Source: Falsochrobactrum ovis | GTDB lineage: Bacteria; Pseudomonadota; Alphaproteobacteria; Rhizobiales; Rhizobiaceae | NCBI RefSeq assembly: GCF_003259955.1 | Contig: NZ_QLMK01000001.1 | Coordinates: 1-64,000 of the forward strand | DNA length: 64,000 nucleotides | Reading direction: 5' to 3' | Part shown: piece by piece, positions 1-9,028 of the stretch | Position numbering within the stretch: the stretch's first letter is position 1 | Layout: each line of letters begins with the position of its first letter | Notes under the pieces: generated by a model | The model's database searches: none | What the model was told of the DNA's origin: nothing | What the model saw: only the letters and a program-made list of their open reading frames with translations | Program-made: the position numbers and the translations under genes

Positions 1-461
1 ATGCAAAGTAAACAAGGACGAAGCAACCTGCCGCTAGCAGCGCCGCCGCCCTCGTTGTGAAGCCATATAGACCCCAACAAACAAAACTGTCAACACCGTC
101 CAAGCGATTTTTGAAAGTTTTTTTACAAAAATAAACAAAGCCGGACTTTTCCACAGTGCGCCCATATGAGCGCTATATATAAGTGCCAGAATGGAGTGGC
201 TCAGCCCAGCCCCGAAGCCCAAAAAGGGCCTTATTATCAATTTAGGAGGTCTAGTCAGTGGAAAAGCAATCAAGTCTCAGGACGGGACTTCGTAACGGCT
301 TTACATTGACTTATATCAGCGGTGCAGGCAGAATCACTTCATCTGATCTTAAGGCTCCGCATCCGGAGTCACCTTATACCGGATAGGTAGTAGAGCTGCT
401 TTTCTATATGTGACGTACTTACATCTTTATACGAACGAATAAAAAGGCCTGCGACAGCGGC
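1..461. other. Leader region before the M23 peptidase gene
   Basis: This 461-base stretch has no long supported gene. It holds a possible small ORF (258-386) behind a strong Shine-Dalgarno sequence. A weak promoter-like pair lies inside that ORF: TTGACT near 306 and CAGAAT near 329, 17 bases apart. A 79-codon minus-strand frame (34-273) begins with TTG, has no ribosome binding site and is not accepted. Confidence 0.4.
258..386 (+). CDS. Candidate small protein, 42 aa, GTG start
   Basis: This is a short frame beginning with GTG. A near-perfect Shine-Dalgarno sequence, AGGAGG at about 244-249, sits 8 bases upstream. The frame runs 42 codons to TAG. The predicted peptide is polar and Gly/Ser/Pro-rich toward its end, with no membrane segment or recognised motif. 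It lies about 75 bases upstream of the M23 peptidase gene on the same strand, so it could be a leader peptide or an independent small gene. The only strong evidence is the ribosome binding site. No homology is known to me, and the frame could be fortuitous. Confidence 0.3.
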   Translation: MEKQSSLRTGLRNGFTLTYISGAGRITSSDLKAPHPESPYTG

Positions 462-2414
462 ATGAATGAATTTGGGCGGAAAAATCTTGAGTTAGGGGAC
501 GAACCACCACTCGCTGTGGGTGGAAGAAGGCGACCTCCGGATCGGCGGGAAGTTTCTGCTCGATGGCTCGCGGGAACTTTTTTGACCGGCGTGACCTCTT
601 GCATGTTGATCGGTGTCGCTCTTTTCGCAGCGCTAGACGGCCGCGAACAGCTTGCCACGCCCCCTGAAATTCTTGCGCGGAATGAAATGTCCGGCGCAGC
701 AAGTGAGGCAGACATTGCAAAAGGCAATCGGCTGGTAAGTGCGATTTCACGTCAGAAACCCAAGGATCGCCGACGCTTTGATCTTTCGACGATGCAAAAG
801 ATCGGGGAACGCGAAGTGATTCGCACTCGGCCTTTTGAACTCGTGCATATGTCACTGGGTGTTGACCATCCAACTAATCGCAAATACCCACCCTTTGACG
901 CATTGGCTATATTTTCTGAAGGACCGACCCCACCTCCGCCCACCGATACTGGGCAAATTTACGGCGCCAAGGTTGAAAGCGAGATCAGCCTGCGCATGAC
1001 AGATTTCCCGCTCCATCAAATTGCTTTTAATCCCGCAAATGATTTGTCGGTCGAAGAAGTTGAAGAAGTCGTGCGCGATACCGGGGCGTTGCTCACAGAC
1101 GGCGATGTACAAGTGGCTTCGCTGCATTATGTCGACCCGGCCCGTTTTGGCGGCCATGATTCCACATTTTCCTTAGGCCCGACCCTCGGGGTAAAGATCA
1201 TCCAGGAAAATGTCAGTATAGCGCCGCGCGCCGATGAATATTCCGGCGATGGCTTTTCAGAAGAGTTGATTCCTTTCCGACAAGCAATGTCGATCGAACA
1301 GGCTCTGCAAAATGCAGGCTATGGCGGTGAGAGCGCGTCCCGAATGGCGCAGGCATTGGCAAGATTGCTCAATTCCAATCGCTTGAAAGAAGGAAGCATA
1401 CTTCGGGTCGGTACCGAATCGCGAGGGGGCGATGACAAAATCGTCCGCGCAAGCATTTATCACCGTACCACCCATCTCGTAACGGTAACGGTAAATGATC
1501 GGGAGCAATATACGCCTTCGGACGAACCCGAATCGACTCCCCTTCTCGCCTCTGCTTTTGATGGCGATGCACCTCCGACCGCGATTCGGGGAAATCTTCC
1601 GACGGTTTACGACGGATTAAGCCGAGCTGCGCTGGCCTATGGCATGACGGAAACCATGCGCGAGCAGCTTGTGAAGATGCTTGCCTCCGATGTCGACCTG
1701 CAAGCAAGACTTAATCCAAAAGATCGCGTTGACGCATTCTTCTCCCTACCGGACGGTTCCGATACAGCTAATGAAGAATCACAACTTCTTTTTGTAGCTG
1801 CCACATTCGGTGGAACAACGCGAAAATTCTACCGCTTTCAATCCGGCGATGGCAGCGTCGATTATTACGATCAAAACGGCAAAAGCGCGAAACAATTCTT
1901 GCTGCGCAATCCCGTTCCCAACGGTGTATTCCGCTCCCCCTTCGGAATGCGACGCCATCCGATTTTGGGCTATAGTCGTATGCATACGGGCGTGGACTGG
2001 TCTGCTCCGCGGGGCACCCCGATCATCGCTGCAGGCAATGGTGTGGTAGAAAAAGCAGGCTGGGCAAATGGCTATGGAAATCAGACACTGATTCGCCATG
2101 CCAACGGATATGTCTCAAGCTATAATCACCAAAATGCAATCGCACGCGGTGTAAAAGTCGGCGCACGTGTCCGACAAGGTCAGGTGATTGGCTATGTCGG
2201 TTCAACCGGTCTTTCAACCGGACCGCATCTTCATTATGAGCTGATCGTCAATGGCACCAAGGTGGATCCGCTTCGTATCCGTTTGCCTGACAACAAAGCG
2301 CTGACCGGCCGGGAGCTGGAAGCTTTCAAACAAGAACGCGACCGAATCGACGCTCTGCTTGAGAGCGATGATAACGGCACCCGGCTTGCCGCGACGGAAA
2401 CAGTTAGAAGCTGA
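462..2414 (+). CDS. M23 family (LytM-type) peptidoglycan endopeptidase
   Basis: This is a probable periplasmic murein hydrolase that cuts peptide cross-links in peptidoglycan, 650 aa. The N-terminus is charged and is followed by one membrane segment at about residues 35-57, so the protein is likely anchored in the inner membrane. The middle 400 residues are a poorly conserved periplasmic region. The C-terminal LytM domain starts near residue 490. Its zinc ligands are visible: H508 and D512 in HTGVD, and the HxH pair H589/H591 in HLHYE. It is therefore expected to be catalytically active rather than an EnvC-like activator. The start at 462 has a weak ribosome binding site. It converges with an L,D-transpeptidase gene, another wall enzyme, across a shared terminator. 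Confidence 0.9.
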   Translation: MNEFGRKNLELGDEPPLAVGGRRRPPDRREVSARWLAGTFLTGVTSCMLIGVALFAALDGREQLATPPEILARNEMSGAASEADIAKGNRLVSAISRQKPKDRRRFDLSTMQKIGEREVIRTRPFELVHMSLGVDHPTNRKYPPFDALAIFSEGPTPPPPTDTGQIYGAKVESEISLRMTDFPLHQIAFNPANDLSVEEVEEVVRDTGALLTDGDVQVASLHYVDPARFGGHDSTFSLGPTLGVKIIQENVSIAPRADEYSGDGFSEELIPFRQAMSIEQALQNAGYGGESASRMAQALARLLNSNRLKEGSILRVGTESRGGDDKIVRASIYHRTTHLVTVTVNDREQYTPSDEPESTPLLASAFDGDAPPTAIRGNLPTVYDGLSRAALAYGMTETMREQLVKMLASDVDLQARLNPKDRVDAFFSLPDGSDTANEESQLLFVAATFGGTTRKFYRFQSGDGSVDYYDQNGKSAKQFLLRNPVPNGVFRSPFGMRRHPILGYSRMHTGVDWSAPRGTPIIAAGNGVVEKAGWANGYGNQTLIRHANGYVSSYNHQNAIARGVKVGARVRQGQVIGYVGSTGLSTGPHLHYELIVNGTKVDPLRIRLPDNKALTGRELEAFKQERDRIDALLESDDNGTRLAATETVRS

Positions 2415-2420
2415 TTTAGC

Positions 2421-2453
2421 AAAAAGCCTGCCTCAATATCGGCAGGCTTTTTT
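2421..2453. terminator. Bidirectional terminator between M23 peptidase and L,D-transpeptidase
   Basis: A 12-bp stem AAAAAGCCTGCC pairs with GGCAGGCTTTTT around an 8-base loop. It has A and T runs on its two sides, so it can stop transcription from either direction. It fills most of the 41-base gap between the two convergent stop codons. Confidence 0.9.
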
Positions 2454-2455
2454 AC

Positions 2456-3877
2456 TTAGTCGATAAATTCTACGGCCACACCCGGTTTCACCAATTTTGC
2501 CAATTCTTCCGCATCCCAATTGGTTAATCGGACACATCCATGACTCGATGTCTTTCCTATTCGGGAAGGTTCCGGCGTACCATGTATACCATAGGTAGGC
2601 TTTGACAGGGCAATCCAGACTGTTCCAACCGGCCCATTCGGACCCGGTGGTATTGTCAGAACCTTGTCATTATTTCCCTGTTTGAAATTTATCTTCGGAT
2701 TGTAAGTGTAGTTCGGATTAATTGCGATTCGCTGCACTTCCACCAGTCCCGACGGAGACGGATTGTCATTGGAACCAATCGTCGCCGGATATGCGACGAC
2801 GAGTTGCCCATTTTCATCATAGCCGCGAACTTGTTTTCGCCCCTTATCGGCAATGATTCGCGTAACGGGTTTGCGAACGGGTTTACCCACATTCGGCACC
2901 CGGATGATCGACCCTGGTTGGTTGAAATTAACGCCGGGATTGATTTCCTTCAAATAAGGCTCATCAATGTGAAACTTTTCGGCAAGCATTTCTGCCACAG
3001 ACGTATAAGCCATGGCCGGAAGCTGTGCCTTTTGGGCATAGTCTTCTGGGATTGACGCCACATATTGCCTGCCCACATCTTCATTGGTGATTTGATATTC
3101 CGTAAAGGCCGGTCCGCCCGTCGCTTCCAACTCGGCCTGAATAGCTGCCATATCATTTGGATTGAGAGTCTTACCGGTCAGTTCATGATAGGCAGCCATT
3201 GCCTTATCGACATTGCTGCCGGCGCGCCCATCAATCACGCCGGGTGATGCGCCCGCCCGATCAAGCAATATCTGATATGCCGCAATTTTTTCCTTTGCCC
3301 CCACACCTTTCGGCATTTCTATTGCCGGTGCCATATCATTAAAATCGGGCACGGCTCGGGGATGTGCCAATGGCTGGTCAAAATCCGGCCGATCATAACC
3401 GGGTTCAATACTGGCCGTGGACCCATCCGGATATGGATAGGACCCTGGTGGCGGGAGTTCAGAGCGTTCTACCAAACCATCACGGTTATATTCATACCCT
3501 GGAGCAGCCGGCGCTTCCGGGAAATAATTTGGATCTTCCGGCACCGAACCGTAAACATCATAGGAAGGTTCAACTGGCCCGTTAAATGTCCAATTATCTT
3601 CCGGCCGCACATTGCGCCGGCGCCAGCGCGGCCGCCTTGGTTCTTCAATATGCAGAATACGTCCGTGTCGATCTACCGAGACTTGTCGTCCATATTCGTC
3701 AATATAAACATGTACATCCCTGCCACCGAAACCGCGATCAAACAATTGCGCCACCACGATCGGCTCGCCAATTTGGTCTGCGGAAAGTTCTGCCGCTGCG
3801 CGTGCTTGCTTTATGGATGGAAAGCCCATTGCAATCACGCAACAAACGAAAAAGAACAACTGTAGAATATGCGTCAT
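2456..3877 (-). CDS. L,D-transpeptidase (YkuD family) with peptidoglycan-binding regions
   Basis: A periplasmic enzyme predicted to form 3-3 cross-links, or lipoprotein links, in peptidoglycan. The frame is open from 3997. I choose the ATG at 3877 because it begins a clean signal peptide (MTHILQLFFFVCCVIAMGF, cleavage after the ARA-A region), giving 473 aa. Domain order: a Pro/Tyr/Arg-rich linker to about residue 180; a PG_binding_1-like segment (ASPGVIDGRAGSNVDKAMAAY); a LysM-like segment containing INPGVNFNQPGSIIRVPNVG; then the YkuD domain ending in SSHGCVRLTN with catalytic C448 and H446. Polar-growing Rhizobiales rely heavily on L,D-transpeptidases. CtrA-like half-sites lie about 45 bases upstream of the chosen start. 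Confidence 0.92.
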   Translation of the reverse strand: MTHILQLFFFVCCVIAMGFPSIKQARAAAELSADQIGEPIVVAQLFDRGFGGRDVHVYIDEYGRQVSVDRHGRILHIEEPRRPRWRRRNVRPEDNWTFNGPVEPSYDVYGSVPEDPNYFPEAPAAPGYEYNRDGLVERSELPPPGSYPYPDGSTASIEPGYDRPDFDQPLAHPRAVPDFNDMAPAIEMPKGVGAKEKIAAYQILLDRAGASPGVIDGRAGSNVDKAMAAYHELTGKTLNPNDMAAIQAELEATGGPAFTEYQITNEDVGRQYVASIPEDYAQKAQLPAMAYTSVAEMLAEKFHIDEPYLKEINPGVNFNQPGSIIRVPNVGKPVRKPVTRIIADKGRKQVRGYDENGQLVVAYPATIGSNDNPSPSGLVEVQRIAINPNYTYNPKINFKQGNNDKVLTIPPGPNGPVGTVWIALSKPTYGIHGTPEPSRIGKTSSHGCVRLTNWDAEELAKLVKPGVAVEFID

Positions 3878-3915
3878 GAAGGAAACCCTGAATAATCCAG
3901 TGTCCATGGATGCCG

Positions 3916-3929
3916 TTAATATGGTTAAC
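3916..3929 (-). promoter_or_regulatory. CtrA-like half-sites upstream of the L,D-transpeptidase
   Basis: Read on the minus strand, the sequence is GTTAACCATATTAA. It contains the octamer TTAACCAT, a known CtrA half-site form, followed one base later by a second TTAA. The spacing between TTAA elements is 5 rather than the canonical 7, so this is only a candidate. It lies about 40-50 bases upstream of the chosen start codon. Confidence 0.3.
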
Positions 3930-3996
3930 ACTTTACTTATATTGGCTTCGCAAATGATCTGGACATCAAGATGGCCACATAGCGTGCAAGTTGACA

Positions 3997-4034
3997 TGAA
4001 AAAGGTGCCGCAACCCTTTAGATTGCGGCACCTT
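3997..4034 (-). terminator. Rho-independent terminator of clpB
   Basis: On the minus strand a 12-bp perfect stem (AAGGTGCCGCAA pairing with TTGCGGCACCTT) with a 9-base loop is followed by a T run. It begins 18 bases after the clpB stop codon. Confidence 0.9.
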
Positions 4035-4052
4035 GAAGTTCAGGCCGACATT

Positions 4053-6674
4053 TTAAGCAGTTTCGCCTGCTGCAACCGTCTCCTCTGAGGGACCTGTGCG
4101 GATGGAACGGAAGTTTAGCCTATCCGAACCGGACAGAATTTTGACGATCGATTCGTCAAGAATATCCCCCAGCAAAATACGCTCCGCGAGCGGGTCCTGC
4201 ACCTCTTTCTGGATAACGCGCTTGAGTGGTCGCGCACCATAAGCGGGGTCGTAACCTTTATTGGCCAACCATTCACGAGCATCTTCATCAAGCTCCAGCT
4301 TGATCTTGCGATCAGCCAGTAGTTTTTGCAGATGCTGCATCTGAATATCGACAATAGCAGCCATATCTTCCCGACGCAGCCTATGGAACAGGATGATTTC
4401 ATCGACACGGTTGAGGAATTCGGGTCGGAACGCCGAGCGAACCACGCCCATCACCTCATCGCGTACGCTTTCAACCTCATCTGCTTCACCCAGATTGACA
4501 AGATATTCCGCGCCCAGATTGGACGTCATAATGATAACCGTATTGCGGAAATCTACAGTCCGTCCCTGGCCATCAGTCAGACGTCCATCATCAAGAACCT
4601 GCAACAAAACGTTGAACACATCAGGATGCGCCTTTTCGATCTCATCGAACAGAATCACCTGATAGGGCCGGCGACGAACCGCTTCGGTCAAAACGCCACC
4701 TTCCTCATATCCAACATAGCCGGGCGGTGCACCGATCAGGCGGCTCACGGAATGTTTCTCCATGAACTCCGACATATCAATGCGCACCATTGCGGTGTCG
4801 TCCTGAAATAGAAACGACGCCAGCGCCTTGGTCAATTCGGTCTTACCGACACCGGTCGGTCCAAGGAACATGAATGAGCCAATGGGCCGATTAGGATCTT
4901 GAAGTCCTGCCCGAGCACGACGCACTGCTTTGGAAATGGCCTGAACTGCTTCTCCTTGTCCAATCACGCGTTTGCCCAGCTCGTCTTCCATACGAAGCAG
5001 TTTTTCCCGCTCGCCCTCTAACATGCGATCAACTGGAATTCCGGTCCAACGTGAAACGATCTGCGCCACGTGATCAGGCGTTACGGTTTCCTCAAGCAGC
5101 GATCCTTTATTTTCCTGACTTTCCGCTTCAACAAGCTGTTTTTCTAGCTGCGGGATCTTTCCATAGGCAAGCTCACCTGCTTTTTGGAATTCACCATTGC
5201 GCTGAGCAATCGCCAGTGCGTTGCGTGCCTCATCAAGTTGTTTTTTAAGGTCTGCAGCAAGACCCAGCTTCTGCTTTTCCGCCTGCCATTTTGCAGTCAG
5301 TTCGGCTGATTCTTCTTCAAGATCGCTCAATTCTTTTTCAAGCCGCTGCAACCGATCTCGCGAAGCCGCATCGGTTTCAACTTTGAGCGCCTCTCGTTCA
5401 ATCTTCAGCTGCATAACGCGACGATCAATTTCATCGAGTTCTTCGGGCTTTGAATCCACCTGCATCCGCAGTCGCGATGCCGCTTCGTCAACCAGATCAA
5501 TCGCTTTATCCGGCAAAAACCGATCAGTTATATAGCGGTTGGATAAAGTTGCCGCCGAAACCAGTGCAGAGTCAGAAACACGCACTTTGTGGTGCTGTTC
5601 ATATTTCTCTTTCAATCCCCGAAGAATAGAAATCGTATCTTCGATGGTCGGCTCATCGACAAATACCGGCTGGAAACGTCGCGCAAGCGCTGCGTCTTTT
5701 TCAACATATTTGCGATATTCTTCAAGCGTAGTAGCACCGACACAATGAAGTTCGCCACGTGCAAGCGCAGGCTTAAGCAGATTGGACGCATCCATCGCCC
5801 CATCCGATTTACCCGCTCCCACCAGCGTATGCATTTCATCGATAAAGAGAATGATCTGACCCGCAGCCGTCTGTACTTCAGAAAGCACAGCCTTCAGCCG
5901 CTCTTCAAATTCACCTCGATATTTTGCCCCCGCAATCAATGCGCCCATATCAAGCGCCATCAATTGTTTGTCACGCAGTGATTCGGGAACGTCTTCATTG
6001 ACGATGCGCAGCGCCAGCCCTTCGGCAATCGCAGTTTTACCAACGCCCGGCTCACCGATGAGCACGGGATTGTTTTTTGTGCGACGCGAAAGAACCTGAA
6101 TGGTCCGGCGAATTTCTTCATCACGACCAATCACAGGATCGAGCTTGCCCGATCTCGCATCCTCAGTGAGATCACGTGCATATTTTTTCAGAGCGTCATA
6201 ATTGCTCTCCGCTGATGCAGAATCCGCAGTCCGCCCTTTTCGCATATCATTAATAACCTTGTTCAGCGCTGCCGGGGTAACACCCGCATTCGCCAAAATT
6301 TCGGAAGATTTGGCAGTTTTCTCAATCGCCAGCGCCGTTAACAGACGTTCAACAGTTACAAAACTGTCGCCCGCTTTGCTTGCAAGCTCTTCAGCGAGAG
6401 TGAAAACTTTTGCCAGCGGCTGAGCCAAATATAATTGCTCATTCCCGCCCGAAACTTTAGGCAATTTTTCCAATGCGCTTTGCAGGCCGATCTGAGCTTC
6501 TTTCACCCGCCCGCCTGCGCGCTCAATCAAGGACGCAGCCAGCCCCTCATCATCATCGACGAGAACTTTCAACATATGTTCCGGGGTAAATTGCTGGTTG
6601 CCTGACGAAAGAGCAAAGGTTTGCGCTGACTGAATGAACCCGCGAACTCTTTCAGTGTATTTTTCAATATTCAT
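4053..6674 (-). CDS. clpB: Chaperone ClpB, AAA+ protein disaggregase
   Basis: A hexameric cytosolic ATPase that works with DnaK to extract proteins from aggregates. The frame is open to 6719. The start at 6674 ([10 protein letters not shown]) matches the family N-terminus and has a strong AAGGAG site 7 bases upstream, giving 873 aa, the normal length. Domains in order: an N-terminal Clp repeat domain; AAA-1 with Walker A GEPGVGKT (K213); a long Glu/Lys/Leu-rich coiled-coil middle domain at about 400-530; AAA-2 with Walker A GPTGVGKT (K611); and the C-terminal small domain. The pore-loop sequence [10 protein letters not shown] is visible in AAA-1. An RpoH-type promoter lies 93 bases upstream and a strong terminator follows, so the gene is probably transcribed alone. 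Confidence 0.98.
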   Translation of the reverse strand: MNIEKYTERVRGFIQSAQTFALSSGNQQFTPEHMLKVLVDDDEGLAASLIERAGGRVKEAQIGLQSALEKLPKVSGGNEQLYLAQPLAKVFTLAEELASKAGDSFVTVERLLTALAIEKTAKSSEILANAGVTPAALNKVINDMRKGRTADSASAESNYDALKKYARDLTEDARSGKLDPVIGRDEEIRRTIQVLSRRTKNNPVLIGEPGVGKTAIAEGLALRIVNEDVPESLRDKQLMALDMGALIAGAKYRGEFEERLKAVLSEVQTAAGQIILFIDEMHTLVGAGKSDGAMDASNLLKPALARGELHCVGATTLEEYRKYVEKDAALARRFQPVFVDEPTIEDTISILRGLKEKYEQHHKVRVSDSALVSAATLSNRYITDRFLPDKAIDLVDEAASRLRMQVDSKPEELDEIDRRVMQLKIEREALKVETDAASRDRLQRLEKELSDLEEESAELTAKWQAEKQKLGLAADLKKQLDEARNALAIAQRNGEFQKAGELAYGKIPQLEKQLVEAESQENKGSLLEETVTPDHVAQIVSRWTGIPVDRMLEGEREKLLRMEDELGKRVIGQGEAVQAISKAVRRARAGLQDPNRPIGSFMFLGPTGVGKTELTKALASFLFQDDTAMVRIDMSEFMEKHSVSRLIGAPPGYVGYEEGGVLTEAVRRRPYQVILFDEIEKAHPDVFNVLLQVLDDGRLTDGQGRTVDFRNTVIIMTSNLGAEYLVNLGEADEVESVRDEVMGVVRSAFRPEFLNRVDEIILFHRLRREDMAAIVDIQMQHLQKLLADRKIKLELDEDAREWLANKGYDPAYGARPLKRVIQKEVQDPLAERILLGDILDESIVKILSGSDRLNFRSIRTGPSEETVAAGETA

Positions 6675-6766
6675 ATGTGTCTCCTTTTCCCTCCGGCCCA
6701 TTATGGCACCGGAAGACATTTGGTGACGGAGTCCCCGATTGCGGCAGACTCCTTATCCGTCAAAAC

Positions 6767-6795
6767 ATATGGGAGCGCTTTCCTCTTTCGACAAG
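6767..6795 (-). promoter_or_regulatory. Heat-shock (RpoH/sigma-32) promoter of clpB
   Basis: On the minus strand the -35 element CTTGTC (6795-6790) and -10 element CCATAT (6772-6767) are separated by exactly 17 bases. This fits the alphaproteobacterial RpoH consensus (CTTG, about 17 bases, CCATAT-like). It sits 93 bases upstream of the clpB start and just after the terminator of the preceding DUF4167 gene. Regulation of clpB by RpoH is well established in proteobacteria; the assignment of this site is from sequence only. Confidence 0.8.
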
Positions 6796-6817
6796 ACCCA
6801 CATTAAGATCATCAGCC

Positions 6818-6850
6818 AAAATAAAAATGGCGCAGAAACCGCGCCATTTC
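6818..6850 (-). terminator. Terminator of the DUF4167 gene
   Basis: On the minus strand a 9-bp stem (AAATGGCGC pairing with GCGCCATTT) with a 7-base loop is followed by TTATTTT. It lies 31 bases after the DUF4167 stop and just before the clpB promoter, so it separates the two transcription units. Confidence 0.85.
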
Positions 6851-6880
6851 AAACTCTTGCTAGCGATCACCCGCTGACGA

Positions 6881-7738
6881 TCAAACATCCGAGGATGCAG
6901 GTTCTGCCACCGATACCTCTGAAGCTTCGGCTTCTTTGACCACGCGTCTAGGCCGGCCAGGACGACGCGTAACGCGCCGTACGGGTGCTTCCTCTTCAGC
7001 GCTTTCCTCTGCAGGCGCTGCTTTTTTGGCAGTCGATGCTTTCTTCGCTGCTGGGGCTTTTTCTACCTCATCAGCTTTTACAGTTTCGGCAGCTTTTGCA
7101 GCTTCGGTGACTTTTGCAGCTTCGGGTTCCTCAACCACCGGAGCAGGTGGAACAACTTCCGCCTTTGGCTCAACAGTTTCCTCGGTATGTTCCCGCGATT
7201 CGACCGATGGCTGTTCAGCCGATTCGTCCGAATTAAAACGTTCACGCTGCGGGCGGCGGCCACGAACTTGACGGCGCTGCTCGCGAGCATCTCTGGATTG
7301 GGTCCGGCCCTCGCTTGGCTCTTCTCCGTAGACCACTTCTGCCGGGGTACCCTCAATCACTGGCTGAGGCCCGGTTCCGCTGACAGACGGAGCTGGGGTC
7401 GGAGCGGCGGCGACATTCGCATCCTCATCGTCCCCGTCAACATCCAACGTTTCTTCACGCTGATATGGAATATTATTATGAGCCATAGCAGCCATAATGA
7501 TGCGATTATAATGTTCAGCGTGCTGAAGATAATTTTCAGCCATGACACGGTCGCCAGACGCCTGTGCATCCCGTGCCAGAGCCGTATATTTTTCTGCAAT
7601 ATGTTGCGCATTGCCCCGGATTTTTACATCCGGACCGTTACTTTCATAATTGCGCGATAAAGGGTTGGGGCCTTTACGATTATTATTGTTATTATTCCCC
7701 CGTCCGCGCATGCGCCTGTTCTGCTGTACTGGCCTCAT
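6881..7738 (-). CDS. DUF4167 domain-containing protein
   Basis: A 285-aa protein of unknown function. The conserved DUF4167 part is about residues 1-90: a basic start with an Arg/Gly/Asn tract (RGRGNNNNNNRKGPN) and then the helical segment NAQHIAEKYTALARDAQASGDR followed by NYLQHAEHYNRII. The remainder is low-complexity, rich in Glu, Ala, Lys, Val and Pro, with near-repeats (AAKVTEAAKAAETVKADEVEKA), and ends in a basic RRVTRRPGRPRR block like an AT-hook. The RGN-rich head and basic tail suggest nucleic-acid binding, which is inference. In Rhizobiales this gene commonly sits between prmC and clpB, as here. The six Asn codons come from an AAT/AAC triplet repeat that could vary in length. Confidence 0.85.
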   Translation of the reverse strand: MRPVQQNRRMRGRGNNNNNNRKGPNPLSRNYESNGPDVKIRGNAQHIAEKYTALARDAQASGDRVMAENYLQHAEHYNRIIMAAMAHNNIPYQREETLDVDGDDEDANVAAAPTPAPSVSGTGPQPVIEGTPAEVVYGEEPSEGRTQSRDAREQRRQVRGRRPQRERFNSDESAEQPSVESREHTEETVEPKAEVVPPAPVVEEPEAAKVTEAAKAAETVKADEVEKAPAAKKASTAKKAAPAEESAEEEAPVRRVTRRPGRPRRVVKEAEASEVSVAEPASSDV

Positions 7739-8119
7739 ATTTATCTCTTTTCAGATTAAAGGGCGTAGAAATCCTGTAACCAAAACGGCTACTGGCTTCA
7801 CATTGTCGAAATATGGAGGAAGTACACCCTAAACTTCCTGCATTTCGAATGTTCCTGAGCTCCGTTGATGCATTGCAAACAACAAGAACCTTGTGAGTTA
7901 GCGTTGCGTGTGCGACTTTTTCCGAAAATTATATTCTTCGGAAGTTCCTCTGAAAGTCTTGCGCTTCCGTACGAGCCATCCCGTCAGAGTTTTCTTAAGG
8001 GAGCATGACCTAAAATCGTCATGGAGTATTTCCGCCATCGCCCTTAAGCGGGCAAAACCATTCTGGCTGTATCGGTGATTGGAAACTAAACGGCTTCGCT
8101 GCAAAATCCAAGTGTTTTT
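7739..8119. other. Spacer between prmC and the DUF4167 gene
   Basis: This 381-base spacer has no convincing gene. A 68-codon minus-strand frame (7898-8104) lacks a ribosome binding site and recognisable features. A 7-bp inverted repeat (AGGAAGT pairing with ACTTCCT, 9-base loop) lies at about 7818-7840, 80-100 bases upstream of the DUF4167 start. It could be an operator or a leader hairpin. Confidence 0.4.
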
Positions 8120-9028
8120 TTAACACAAAAACGTTTTTTCGTCGCAGCGTCCGTTAGAAAAAATCAAAGCTCTCCGATGTCCACCAAGATCGCACGCGCT
8201 GTTGAGCAGGCTAAATCCTGCTTGCCTAAATATCTGGCTCACTTGATCAAATTGGTTCGCACCAATTTCAACGGCAATCATTCCATCCCTATATAAGAAC
8301 TCCGCCCCCCCCTTTGCAAGATCTCGATAGAAATCAAGTCCATCAATCCCGCCGTCGAGCGCTGCTACTGGATCATAATCGCGCACTTCAGGCGACAAGG
8401 TCGCTATTTCTTGGCGTGGAATATAGGGCGGATTGGAGACGATAAGATGAAATTTACCACTCACATTTGCCCACCAATCGCTTTCCAACGCAGCAAACCT
8501 ATTGCTGACACCATTTATACCCGCATTGATTCGTGCCGTAGCCAGCGCATCGACAGATTTATCGACGCCAATACCGCGCATTTTTTCGAATTTATGAAGC
8601 AAGGTGATGATAATTGCTCCAGTTCCGGTGCCCATATCCAGCACCTCGATAGGCCCATGCCGATTGATCAATTGCTCGACAACTGGCGTTACAAGCTCTA
8701 TCAGCGATTCCGTATCAGGACGAGGTTCCAGCGTTTCGCATGATAGGCGGAACGGTAAGCCGTAAAATTCTCGCATACCAATAATGCGGTGAACCGGCTC
8801 GCCTGCGCAACGACGTTCGAGCACCAAATCCAGCTTCACCACCGCCTCACCATCAATGAGTAATTCCGGCCGGGCAATTAAATCAACGCGGGTAGTCTTC
8901 GTAATATATTCAACCAATAACTGCGCGTCCAAATCAGGCGTCTCTACGCCCGCAAGCGCAAGCTTCTTTCGCGCTGAATTCATCAGACTGTCCAGCCGTT
9001 GAGACCGAGCGCTGCCGTTTTCTGTCAC
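8120..9028 (-). CDS. prmC: PrmC, peptide chain release factor N5-glutamine methyltransferase
   Basis: A SAM-dependent methyltransferase that methylates the Gln of the GGQ motif in release factors, raising termination efficiency. The protein is 302 aa, the usual length. It shows an N-terminal helical domain (residues 1-100), the SAM-binding motif DMGTGTGAI near residue 127 and the substrate-Gln-binding NPPY motif ([12 protein letters not shown]). Its ATG overlaps the stop codon of prfA in an ATGA arrangement (9025-9028), so it is translationally coupled to its own substrate gene. The C-terminus after the catalytic domain is short and basic. Confidence 0.96.
   Translation of the reverse strand: MTENGSARSQRLDSLMNSARKKLALAGVETPDLDAQLLVEYITKTTRVDLIARPELLIDGEAVVKLDLVLERRCAGEPVHRIIGMREFYGLPFRLSCETLEPRPDTESLIELVTPVVEQLINRHGPIEVLDMGTGTGAIIITLLHKFEKMRGIGVDKSVDALATARINAGINGVSNRFAALESDWWANVSGKFHLIVSNPPYIPRQEIATLSPEVRDYDPVAALDGGIDGLDFYRDLAKGGAEFLYRDGMIAVEIGANQFDQVSQIFRQAGFSLLNSACDLGGHRRALIFSNGRCDEKTFLC

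Noticed and set aside
34-273. 79-codon minus-strand frame in the first leader region
   Set aside because: It begins with TTG, has no ribosome binding site, and overlaps the better-supported plus-strand small ORF.
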